Source of the DNA: an uncultured Bacteroidota bacterium
GTDB lineage: Bacteria; Bacteroidota; Bacteroidia; Chitinophagales; Chitinophagaceae
DNA length: 6,543 nucleotides
NCBI GenBank assembly: GCA_946479055.1
Contig: CAMLEX010000297.1
Coordinates: forward strand, 1 to 6,543
Direction: 5' to 3'
Positions 1 through 5,834 of this stretch are shown in pieces. Position 1 is the stretch's first letter, and each line of letters opens with the position of its first letter. The position numbers and the translations under genes were made by a program. The notes under the pieces are model-generated. The model was not told where the DNA came from. It saw only the letters and a program-made list of their open reading frames with translations, and ran no database searches.

Positions 1-247
1 AATCTAAATAAAGGCACGCTAAAATACTAATGAAATCCCTTTTTTGTTTTTTTTTAAAAAATTGATCCCGGTCACATTGCAAGGTCGTCTTAAAGTTTTT
101 GAATATATCCAACTGAGGCAGGAAAATACTTTGACATTGGCTACCTCAAGAATAATCTTAATCTCATTGTCTGCCTTGAAGTTGTATCCCTTATGGCGGA
201 GGCATTAAAAAAATTGTTTATACTGTTAAATGGGTACTGGGAAATGC
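1..247. other. Left-edge non-coding stretch downstream of the HTH-like gene
   Basis: No convincing gene is present. The stretch contains T- and A-rich tracts (about 41-60 and 207-213) but no GC-rich hairpin before a T run, so no terminator can be called for the minus-strand gene ending at 248. On the minus strand one frame stays open over about 22-204 (61 codons) but lacks an ATG. Pieces of its translation (GYNF, NEI, LEVANVKVF, SKTLRR) loosely recall a LytTR DNA-binding domain. On the plus strand a frame of about 50 codons is also open without a good start. Both may be chance. Confidence 0.5.
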
Positions 248-1354
248 TTATTTTAGAAATCCAGAGGCAAACCTGGTAAAACCGGTTTCTTTTATTAATT
301 CAGGTAAATCACTGTAAACAGATTTTTTTCTTTTATTGGCATTATTTAATATGAGGGAAAATAAACGAACGTATTTTTTAGTTAGGATATTAACAGAAAC
401 CCTGTCTGGCCTATTTGAAAGACTTTTAATGGTTGCTTTTTTTTTATTGGATGACTTGATTATGAAATTAGTACCTGCATCCTGGCAATGCATAGTTAAT
501 TCATTGGCCTCTGTCTCGTGATTTGTAAACAGAAGCGCTTCATAAACAGGTTCTGCAAATTCAGCAAAATTTTGTTCCGTATTTAATTTTGTGAGATACT
601 GTATAGCTTCTGCCCAGATATGATCAATTGAGAGATTTTTTGTATTTGCATGATACAGATTCGCTGCCAATAATCTGCCTGCAATATGCGGTGGATATTT
701 GCTGGTGCTAACGTTCGGTATTTCCTTTATATTTTTTTCAACCAATTCCGGATTATCGGTTAACCAATATTTTAATACCTGAATAGAATAGAAAAAAGCT
801 TTCGCTTCGGTAGTATTTTTTGAAATAAGATAGTAGTGAAGCCCTTTTCCATAGTAAGAAGTAAGCCTATCCATATTCACTGACTTTTCGTAATAATAGT
901 ATTGTCCGGTATCAGTTTTTGCAATTTCCCTCTGGAACTTGTCAATCAGATCAGGATTGCGTTCCAGGAAAAGAATTGTTTGCTCTATTATTTTATCAAA
1001 ATTATTATCATTAGCAGATAATACCGAAGTATGTCTGAATAGAGAAATCATGTAATGGAGTATCTCGTCTTTATTGATGCTGGTATCTGCTTCTTTTTTT
1101 TCAGAAATATCTTCAATCTCCTCGGGAGAGTTAAACCCGCAATATTTCGATAAAATAAGTAAGGTGGATCTGGAAGCTGTATAATTTGTTTTTACTAACC
1201 CAAAAAAACGCCTCACCGTATTCACATTTACAGTTGAATCAGTTTTTTGATAAATATCTTCTACTAACTGAATACAATCCCTGTAGGATATGATCTTTCG
1301 GCCGAAGGTTTGTTCCAATTCTTTTTTAAGTGCTGATAATGCTTCCTGTTTCAT
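248..1354 (-). CDS. Uncharacterised Bacteroidota protein with helix-turn-helix-like N-terminus and all-helical body
   Basis: The product is 368 residues and I cannot assign a function. Residues 1-85 follow a pattern I recall from many Chitinophagaceae and related proteins: a leading helix, FGRKI at 17-21, YRDC at 24-27, then VNVNTVRRFFGLV (42-54), a TLLILSKYCGF stretch (64-74) and an acidic PEEIED end. The arrangement resembles a helix-turn-helix (sample a tract, choose a recognition helix with RRFFG), so DNA binding is plausible but inferred. Residues 95-290 are predominantly helical with many Tyr/Phe and Leu, in a TPR-like style without a clear repeat. The C-terminus (300-343) is Lys/Arg/Asn-rich. 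No signal peptide or membrane segment is visible. The ATG at 1354 lies 44 bp after the plsX stop, which suggests cotranscription. An AGAAAGG sequence about 13 nt upstream is a poor ribosome site. Many bacteria have fabH in this position. Confidence 0.85.
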   Translation of the reverse strand: MKQEALSALKKELEQTFGRKIISYRDCIQLVEDIYQKTDSTVNVNTVRRFFGLVKTNYTASRSTLLILSKYCGFNSPEEIEDISEKKEADTSINKDEILHYMISLFRHTSVLSANDNNFDKIIEQTILFLERNPDLIDKFQREIAKTDTGQYYYYEKSVNMDRLTSYYGKGLHYYLISKNTTEAKAFFYSIQVLKYWLTDNPELVEKNIKEIPNVSTSKYPPHIAGRLLAANLYHANTKNLSIDHIWAEAIQYLTKLNTEQNFAEFAEPVYEALLFTNHETEANELTMHCQDAGTNFIIKSSNKKKATIKSLSNRPDRVSVNILTKKYVRLFSLILNNANKRKKSVYSDLPELIKETGFTRFASGFLK

Positions 1355-1398
1355 AGTTTTCAGGTTGCCTTTCTGTGTTTAGCAACTTTTGCATAAAA

Positions 1399-2340
1399 CT
1401 ATTGTAATTCTTCCTTCATCTTGCCCAGCACATCTTTTTCAATCATTTTCCGGGCTACCCGTATCATATTTTTAAATGCTTTGGCTTTAGAAATGCCATG
1501 GCCAATTATGACCGGCTTCGATACCCCCAATACCGGCGTACCTCCATAATTTTCAAAATTAAATCGATCGAAATACTCGTGATCAAGCCGCTGACGCTGA
1601 CTGATATCATATAAGGATTCTGCCAGTTTAAGGATGATATTGCCGGTAAATCCTTCACATACCATAACATCTGCTTTGTCGAGCAATACGTCCCTGCCTT
1701 CAATATTTCCTATGAAATCAATATGCTTGTTTTCTTTAAGCAGGGGATAAGTGGCCTGGGCCAGTATATTTCCCTTACCTTCTTCTTCGCCTACATTTAT
1801 CAAGCCTACCCGGGGTTTTTCGATACCCAGTATCAATTGCGAATAAACTGATCCCATTACTGCAAACTGATTTAGTTGTTCCGGCTTGCAATCTGCATTT
1901 AAACCTACATCCAGTAATAATCCTGTGCTACCATTTTCTTTAGGTATAATAGTAGATATTGTTGGCCTGATGACACCTTCAAGTGCTTTAAGACTAAATA
2001 AAGCGCCGACTAGCATAGCTCCTGTATTTCCCGCACTGATAAAAGCATCTATTTTGCCGGAAACAAGCAAATGGAAACCAATGGCGATAGAAGATTGCTG
2101 TTTTTCTTTCAATGCTTTGGTAGGATGTTCATGCATGTCTATGACCTGCTCAGCATGAACTACTTTAATCCGGCCTGGATCAGCAGGATATTCTTTCAAT
2201 AAGTCATCCAATTGACTGTTATTGCCGATCAGGGTAAGAGTAGCCGGAGAATTTTCTTCTTCTGCCAAATATTGTTGTACACCTTTCACCGCTTCCAGCG
2301 GAGCCAGGTCACCACCCATCATATCAAGTCCGATATTCAT
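1399..2340 (-). CDS. plsX: Phosphate acyltransferase PlsX (acyl-ACP:phosphate acyltransferase)
   Basis: PlsX converts acyl-ACP and inorganic phosphate into acyl-phosphate, the acyl donor for PlsY in the first step of phosphatidic acid synthesis. It is a peripheral membrane enzyme. The start chosen is the ATG at 2340, giving 313 residues and the canonical opening MNIGLDMMGGD. An upstream in-frame ATG at 2388 would add 16 unconserved residues (MEFGICYF...) that overlap an inverted repeat. Family hallmarks are MGGD at 8-11, ISAGNTGAM at 101-109, LEGVIRP at 120-126, LLLDVGLNADC at 141-151, INVGEEEGKG at 181-190, VCEGFTGN at 227-234 and GGTPVLGV near 266-273, followed by GHGIS at 280-284. Length is normal and no key motif is missing. 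It follows rpmF by 109 bp, the usual gene order. No clear Shine-Dalgarno sequence precedes the start, as is normal in Bacteroidota. Confidence 0.97.
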   Translation of the reverse strand: MNIGLDMMGGDLAPLEAVKGVQQYLAEEENSPATLTLIGNNSQLDDLLKEYPADPGRIKVVHAEQVIDMHEHPTKALKEKQQSSIAIGFHLLVSGKIDAFISAGNTGAMLVGALFSLKALEGVIRPTISTIIPKENGSTGLLLDVGLNADCKPEQLNQFAVMGSVYSQLILGIEKPRVGLINVGEEEGKGNILAQATYPLLKENKHIDFIGNIEGRDVLLDKADVMVCEGFTGNIILKLAESLYDISQRQRLDHEYFDRFNFENYGGTPVLGVSKPVIIGHGISKAKAFKNMIRVARKMIEKDVLGKMKEELQ

Positions 2341-2372
2341 TTGTAAGCGTAAAATACTAATTCTAAAATAAC

Positions 2373-2417
2373 AAATTCCAAATTCCATCAGGTATTAACC
2401 CAATAGATTTGGAATTT
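2373..2417. repeat. 11-bp perfect inverted repeat between rpmF and plsX
   Basis: AAATTCCAAAT (2373-2383) is the exact reverse complement of ATTTGGAATTT (2407-2417), with a 23-nt loop. The left arm also sits in a short tandem repeat, CAAATTC twice (2372-2385). In the minus-strand transcript this would fold as an AU-rich stem 33 nt ahead of the plsX start. It could be a weak attenuator, an mRNA-processing site or a protein-binding operator. There is no GC-rich stem or immediate long T run, so it is not a classical terminator. Confidence 0.55.
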
Positions 2418-2431
2418 ACTTCTTTCTTCAG

Positions 2432-2447
2432 CAGGAAATCCTTCCTG
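2432..2447 (-). other. Small hairpin just after the rpmF stop codon
   Basis: CAGGAA (2432-2437) and TTCCTG (2442-2447) form a perfect 6-bp stem with a 4-nt loop, starting 2 nt beyond the rpmF stop codon on the minus strand. No U tract follows, so it is unlikely to stop transcription by itself. A role in 3' end protection or partial attenuation between the abundant L32 message and plsX is possible but inferred. Confidence 0.4.
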
Positions 2448-2449
2448 AA

Positions 2450-2641
2450 TTACTTCACGGGAGATTTTTCTGCCACCACTTTACCCTTATAGTAAAGTTT
2501 GCCTTCACTTACGTGGGCACGGTGACGAACATGCGTTTCGCCGGTAGTACTGTCTGTAGTCAAAGTAGCAGCAGTTGCTTTATAATGTGTTCTACGCTTA
2601 GCACTTCTTTGCTGGCTGTGTCTACGTTTGGGATTTGGCAT
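2450..2641 (-). CDS. rpmF: 50S ribosomal protein L32 (zinc-free form)
   Basis: The product is a 63-residue basic protein of the large ribosomal subunit. The opening MPNPKRRHSQQRSAKRRTHYK is the L32 signature (PKRR, then KRRTH). The middle contains TTGETHVRHRAH and the end GKLYYKGKVVAEK. Many bacterial L32 proteins carry two CxxC pairs that bind zinc. This one has no cysteine at all: the first pair is replaced by DSTTG and the second by residues around HVSEGK, as in the E. coli protein. It is therefore a C-minus L32. The gene lies 35 bp after the DUF177 gene and 109 bp before plsX, the classical arrangement. The region upstream of the ATG is A/T-rich without a Shine-Dalgarno sequence. Confidence 0.97.
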   Translation of the reverse strand: MPNPKRRHSQQRSAKRRTHYKATAATLTTDSTTGETHVRHRAHVSEGKLYYKGKVVAEKSPVK

Positions 2642-2676
2642 AACTCAACAATTAAAATCAGAAAATATTATTAATA

Positions 2677-3225
2677 CTAATTATCTAAATCTTTAAACTT
2701 TTCCAACCCTTTCCAAATGGGGTTATCTTTTTTCTCTGTTTCCTCAGGCTCCATTTTTTTTAGAGCTTCCAATGCTTCCTGGTTACACGCTGGTCCGTTT
2801 TTATCATTAAAACCACACACTTTCTGCATCGGGATACTGAGATTAATGAATTCATATATCCAATCTGCAACATCTACATGGCTTTCTCCACGGCTAATAT
2901 AATAAACATCGGGATCATCTTCCTGGTCATTCATCAGTTCCGGCTCCTCTACAATCTTTACCACGATATTGAATTCATCCCACAATTCCAGCGTTAGCTC
3001 ATTATTGCAACGGTCGCAATTAGCCAATAGGCTTCCACCTATTTCAAACTTTAAGAGCATAAAACTGCTCTTTTTATCAAGCGTAAGCTTTACATTGGCT
3101 TTGCAGTTGCTAAAATCCTGCTGCTGGAATCGCTCAAAGAACTTATCAGTTATCTCATAGTTGTATTCATGGATACCGGGTTTAAGTCCCACGAAAGCTA
3201 TCTCATATTCCCGACGGTAGCCCAT
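2677..3225 (-). CDS. DUF177/YceD-like protein, predicted 23S rRNA accumulation factor family
   Basis: The product is 182 residues from the ATG at 3225. In E. coli and plants the YceD/DUF177 family is implicated in 23S rRNA accumulation, and the gene is almost always next to rpmF, as here. The sequence shows REYEIAFVGLKPGIHEYNY at the start (typical of the Bacteroidota branch), a CDRC pair at 70-73 inside an alternating hydrophobic region, an acidic stretch at 93-105, and a second cysteine pair (C137 and C147) that could complete a metal site. The C-terminus is charged and probably flexible. A longer reading from a TTG at 3249 would add eight residues. It is rejected because the -7 promoter element covers that codon. 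The gene is the first of the rpmF-plsX cluster, with 35 bp to rpmF. Confidence 0.9.
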   Translation of the reverse strand: MGYRREYEIAFVGLKPGIHEYNYEITDKFFERFQQQDFSNCKANVKLTLDKKSSFMLLKFEIGGSLLANCDRCNNELTLELWDEFNIVVKIVEEPELMNDQEDDPDVYYISRGESHVDVADWIYEFINLSIPMQKVCGFNDKNGPACNQEALEALKKMEPEETEKKDNPIWKGLEKFKDLDN

Positions 3226-3246
3226 TGTCAACTTTTTAAGAGTTGG

Positions 3247-3254
3247 CAAAGGTA
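3247..3254 (-). promoter_or_regulatory. Bacteroidota-type -7 promoter element for the DUF177-rpmF-plsX cluster
   Basis: Read on the minus strand this is TACCTTTG, an exact match to the TAnnTTTG -7 consensus of Bacteroidota housekeeping promoters. Transcription would begin near 3241, leaving a leader of only about 16 nt before the ATG at 3225. I do not find a TTG -33 element at the usual 17-23 nt distance, so the call rests on the -7 match and its position. The element overlaps the alternative TTG start of the first gene and so decides against it. Confidence 0.6.
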
Positions 3255-3388
3255 AGGGGATTTACTGAAAATTTGTGGCTGTTTTTTAATTATTTTCGAT
3301 CTTGGTGTGATAATTTAACGGCCTGATTCAGATACTTTTAAAAAAATTGTTTTTGCAACGTTTTCTTTCCCGCTTGTTTGACCGGCTT

Positions 3389-4465
3389 ATGAAAAGCTGG
3401 AGCTGGATTCTTCTGATCCTGCTAACCATACTAATAAAATGGGCATCCTGGTACCCCGGATGGGTAGAGAATTATTATACTTATGGGGCTTACCCTGCCA
3501 TTGCCAGGGTACAACGTTTCTTGTTTGGTTGGCTTCCGTTTAGCCTCGGCGATCTTTTTTATGGTTTTCTGCTCCTGGTAGTTATTTTCAGGAGTTTTCG
3601 GTTTTTTAAATTGTTGTTTCAGAAAAAACTTACCCGTGGGTATTTCGTTGCGGCTATGCAGCAAGCTATATTCTTTTTCCTTTTTGTATACGTATTCTTC
3701 AATTTGTTGTGGGGATTAAATTATAACCGTAAAGGGATTTCGTATCAAATAGGCATAGAAGTTAAAAAATATTCACTGGCGGAGCTCGATACACTTACAT
3801 CCGCTGTACAGAACAAGCTAAATGAGTATGCTGCCTTGACAACAGAAGAGCAAAGAAATTCATTTGCAAAAAAAAGAGACTTATTCAGAGAAAGCAGCCT
3901 TGCCTTCCAAAGTGCATCAAAGCAGTTTCCCTTTCTGACATACCAGCCTGCTTCCGTTAAGCCTTCCTTATTTAGTTATGCAGGTAATTATTTGGGGTTC
4001 CAGGGTTATTACAATCCTTTTTCCGGTGAAGCCCAGGTAAACACAACTATCCCCCGGTTCTTAGAACCCTTTGTAACTGTACATGAAATTGCTCATCAGT
4101 TGGGCTATGGAAAAGAGAATGAAGCCAATTTTGTGGCTTTCCTGGCTTGTAAAAATTACGAGTCACCGGTTTTTAAATATTCAATGTATTTTGATATTTA
4201 TAATTATGCTGTCAATGAAGTTTATAAAAGAGATTCTATGCTGGCGAAAGCGTATCACAAAAAGCTCCATCCGCAGGTAATAAAAGATATAAAGGAACTT
4301 AGCTTTTTTTACAGGTCTTACAAAAACCCCGTTGAACCTGTTATTACATGGTCCTATGGACATTTTTTAAAAGCTAATAATCAACCCGGCGGTAAACTAA
4401 CCTATAATGAAGTGGTAGCATGGCTTATTGCTTACTATAAAAAGTTTGGAATAGGGGCGATTTAA
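3389..4465 (+). CDS. DUF3810 family membrane protein with HExxH metalloprotease-like motif
   Basis: The product is 358 residues from the ATG at 3389. A TTG at 3347 would extend it by 14 residues and cannot be excluded. Three hydrophobic segments are visible: about 4-20, 50-68 and 90-110. A large soluble domain follows. At 232-240 it reads HEIAHQLGY, an HExxH zinc-binding and catalytic motif, and E245 in ENEANF lies nine residues after the second histidine, where gluzincin peptidases carry their third ligand. The order N-terminal helices, YNPFSGEAQVN, HExxH, then a FKYSMYFDIY stretch (262-271) is what I know as DUF3810, a family without assigned substrate. Whether the catalytic domain faces outward is not shown. 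It is divergent from the DUF177 gene and ends against a palindromic element. Function is predicted only. Confidence 0.88.
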   Translation: MKSWSWILLILLTILIKWASWYPGWVENYYTYGAYPAIARVQRFLFGWLPFSLGDLFYGFLLLVVIFRSFRFFKLLFQKKLTRGYFVAAMQQAIFFFLFVYVFFNLLWGLNYNRKGISYQIGIEVKKYSLAELDTLTSAVQNKLNEYAALTTEEQRNSFAKKRDLFRESSLAFQSASKQFPFLTYQPASVKPSLFSYAGNYLGFQGYYNPFSGEAQVNTTIPRFLEPFVTVHEIAHQLGYGKENEANFVAFLACKNYESPVFKYSMYFDIYNYAVNEVYKRDSMLAKAYHKKLHPQVIKDIKELSFFYRSYKNPVEPVITWSYGHFLKANNQPGGKLTYNEVVAWLIAYYKKFGIGAI

Positions 4466-4612
4466 TGTGGAAAAATGGAAATGTGAAGATGTGAAAATTT
4501 GCATATTAACTGATATGCCAATATAAAGATGTAAAATTTCTACTGTCAAAAATAATTTACAGTTAATAAATTCCCTCATTCACACATTTGGCACATTCTC
4601 ACATTCCACATT
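4464..4612. repeat. Large imperfect palindrome of ATGTG/CACAT words between two convergent genes
   Basis: The element fills the whole gap between the DUF3810 stop and the dcd stop. The ends are exact inverted copies: AATGTGGAA (4464-4472) and TTCCACATT (4604-4612). Further inside, TATTAACTG (4504-4512) pairs with CAGTTAATA (4560-4568), next to AATTT on one arm and AAATT on the other. The left arm has ATGTG at 4465, 4481 and 4489. The right arm has CACAT at 4583, 4592, 4600 and 4607. A nested hairpin is GCATAT (4501-4506) with ATATGC (4513-4518), and ACTGT (4542-4546) pairs with ACAGT (4559-4563). It could act as a bidirectional terminator for the two genes or be one copy of a dispersed genomic repeat. 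I recall similar words in other Bacteroidota intergenic DNA. Confidence 0.65.
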
Positions 4613-4613
4613 T

Positions 4614-5150
4614 TTAGAAATTATTCTTCCACATCATACTTTCTATAGGCTTATCTGGCTGGCCTCTGTATTTTGCATTCTTCTTTTCATTATATTTTAC
4701 TTCTATTTCGCCATCAACAGGAAAATAGATGAGCTGACCAATCGGCATTCCTTTGTACACTTTTACAGGTTGCTTTACAGAAATTTCTAATGTCCAATGC
4801 CCGCAAAAACCTACATCACCTTTGCCGGCTGTGGCATGAATATCAATTCCCAGGCGTCCCGTTGAAGATTTACCTTCCAGAAAAGGGACATGAGCATGCG
4901 TTTCGGTATATTCCTGTGTTACCCCGAGATAGAAAATATGTGGATACAAAACGAATCCTTCTTCAGGAATTTCAAAGTAATCTATTTCATTATGCTTTTT
5001 AGCATCGATGATATGTTCTTTATAGGTAGCAAGCCATTTGCCTAAATGTACATCATAGGAGTTGCTTCCCAGGCATTCCCTGTCGTAAGGATTTAATTTG
5101 ATCGTTCCTTTTTCTATTTCCTCCAATATCCGTTTGTCAGAGAGTATCAT
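4614..5150 (-). CDS. dcd: dCTP deaminase (Dcd, dUTPase-fold family)
   Basis: Dcd deaminates dCTP to dUTP in the cytoplasm, supplying dUMP for thymidylate synthesis. Some members also hydrolyse dUTP to dUMP. The product has 178 residues, close to the family norm. It starts MILSDKRI and contains SYDVHLG (31-37), LEGKSSTGRLGI (91-102) with the conserved serines and R99, the HATAGKGDVGF segment (105-115), TLEIS (120-124) whose E122 aligns with the general base of E. coli Dcd, GMPIGQLIYF (134-143), and the C-terminal AKYRGQ (159-164) that closes over the nucleotide. TAG at 107-109 resembles bifunctional deaminase-dUTPases of Mycobacterium and Methanocaldococcus rather than TAH in E. coli, so both activities are possible (inference). 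The gene is divergent from the transferase gene. The upstream region has no Shine-Dalgarno sequence and only a weak promoter match. Confidence 0.93.
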   Translation of the reverse strand: MILSDKRILEEIEKGTIKLNPYDRECLGSNSYDVHLGKWLATYKEHIIDAKKHNEIDYFEIPEEGFVLYPHIFYLGVTQEYTETHAHVPFLEGKSSTGRLGIDIHATAGKGDVGFCGHWTLEISVKQPVKVYKGMPIGQLIYFPVDGEIEVKYNEKKNAKYRGQPDKPIESMMWKNNF

Positions 5151-5162
5151 TTTCTATCTTCG
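5133..5162 (+). promoter_or_regulatory. Candidate promoter for the phosphopantetheinyl transferase gene
   Basis: TTTG (5133-5136) and TATCTTCG (5155-5162) are separated by 18 nt. This fits the Bacteroidota -33/-7 layout, with one mismatch to TAnnTTTG. Transcription would begin near 5168 and leave a leader of about 45 nt. The -33 half lies within the first codons of the divergent dcd gene, so expression of the two genes may interfere. Confidence 0.4.
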
Positions 5163-5212
5163 GTTTTTATTGAAAATTTATGTGGAGCAAAATAAAGATG
5201 AAAAGCTGACGT

Positions 5213-5830
5213 ATGCCGATTTTTTTTCAACATCAAATAAACGAAACCACCCGGCTGGGGGTCTGGAAAATTGAAGAAACAGAGGAATTTTTCAAAGGGA
5301 ATGTGCCACAACACCGTGATGTAACCCATCCTCATAAGCGTTTGCAACATCTTGCAGGACGTTTTCTGCTGCAATTCCTGTTTCCCGATTTCCCATATGA
5401 GCTTATACAGATTGCAGATACCCGCAAACCTTATTTGCTGAATGAGCAATATCATTTTTCTATTTCACATTGCGGCGACTATGCCGGGGCAATTGTTAGT
5501 AAAGACAACAGGGTAGGGATAGATATTGAAATACCCGTTGAAAAAATTATCCGGATAAAGGATAAATTTTTAAGCAATAATGAAAAAAGCAAATGGATCA
5601 TTGATGAATTCTCTCCCGATCCCAATATTCTTACATTGCTCTGGAGTTGTAAGGAATCTGTTTTTAAATGGTATGGAAATGGGGGAGTTGATTTCAGCGA
5701 ACAAATTCAGCTGAAAAGCCAGAACCCAGATGCCGAAACAGTTGAATGTTTTTTTTCAAAAAATGAATCCAGCCTGGCTATTCACTACCGGGAGTTTCAT
5801 CATTTAATGCTTGCCTGGGTAGTGAGTTAA
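5213..5830 (+). CDS. 4'-phosphopantetheinyl transferase, Sfp/ACPS superfamily
   Basis: The enzyme moves the phosphopantetheine arm of coenzyme A onto a serine of acyl or peptidyl carrier proteins, making holo-ACP for fatty acid synthesis and possibly secondary metabolism. The product has 205 residues, the size of a two-lobed Sfp-type monomer. Motifs in order: HKRLQHLAGR (41-50), ADTRKPYL (68-75), FSISHCGDYAGAIVS (82-96), VGIDIE (101-106) with the Mg-binding acids D104 and E106, and LWSCKESVFKWYG (143-155) containing the WxxKE signature (W144, K147, E148, K152). The D104 to W144 spacing of 40 is as expected. The ATG at 5213 is the first start in frame because a TGA at 5207-5209 lies just before it. 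No Shine-Dalgarno sequence is present. The carrier protein it serves is not in the window. The gene is divergent from dcd and converges on the DUF2130 gene. Confidence 0.93.
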   Translation: MPIFFQHQINETTRLGVWKIEETEEFFKGNVPQHRDVTHPHKRLQHLAGRFLLQFLFPDFPYELIQIADTRKPYLLNEQYHFSISHCGDYAGAIVSKDNRVGIDIEIPVEKIIRIKDKFLSNNEKSKWIIDEFSPDPNILTLLWSCKESVFKWYGNGGVDFSEQIQLKSQNPDAETVECFFSKNESSLAIHYREFHHLMLAWVVS

Positions 5831-5834
5831 GAGG

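Noticed and set aside
41..60. T tract at the left edge as a terminator
   Set aside because: No GC-rich stem precedes the T run on either strand.
1886..2158. A 90-codon plus-strand open frame inside plsX
   Set aside because: It lies antisense within a strongly conserved enzyme gene, has no recognisable motif, and is a shadow of the real frame.
2341..2388. An N-terminal extension of PlsX from the ATG at 2388
   Set aside because: The extra residues are not part of the family, and the canonical MNIGLDMMGGD start is at 2340.
3276..3346. A plus-strand promoter for the DUF3810 gene, for example TATTTTCG at 3291-3298 or TACTTTTA at 3333-3340
   Set aside because: Each has one mismatch to TAnnTTTG. 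The only nearby TTTG (3272-3275) is 15 nt from the first, outside the usual range, and none is well spaced for the second.
5188..5195. Minus-strand TTATTTTG as a -7 element for dcd
   Set aside because: It has one mismatch to the consensus and no TTG at a proper distance upstream, so it is too weak to annotate.
5147..5455. A 102-codon minus-strand open frame over the start of the transferase gene
   Set aside because: It overlaps the well-supported transferase coding sequence and has no family pattern.
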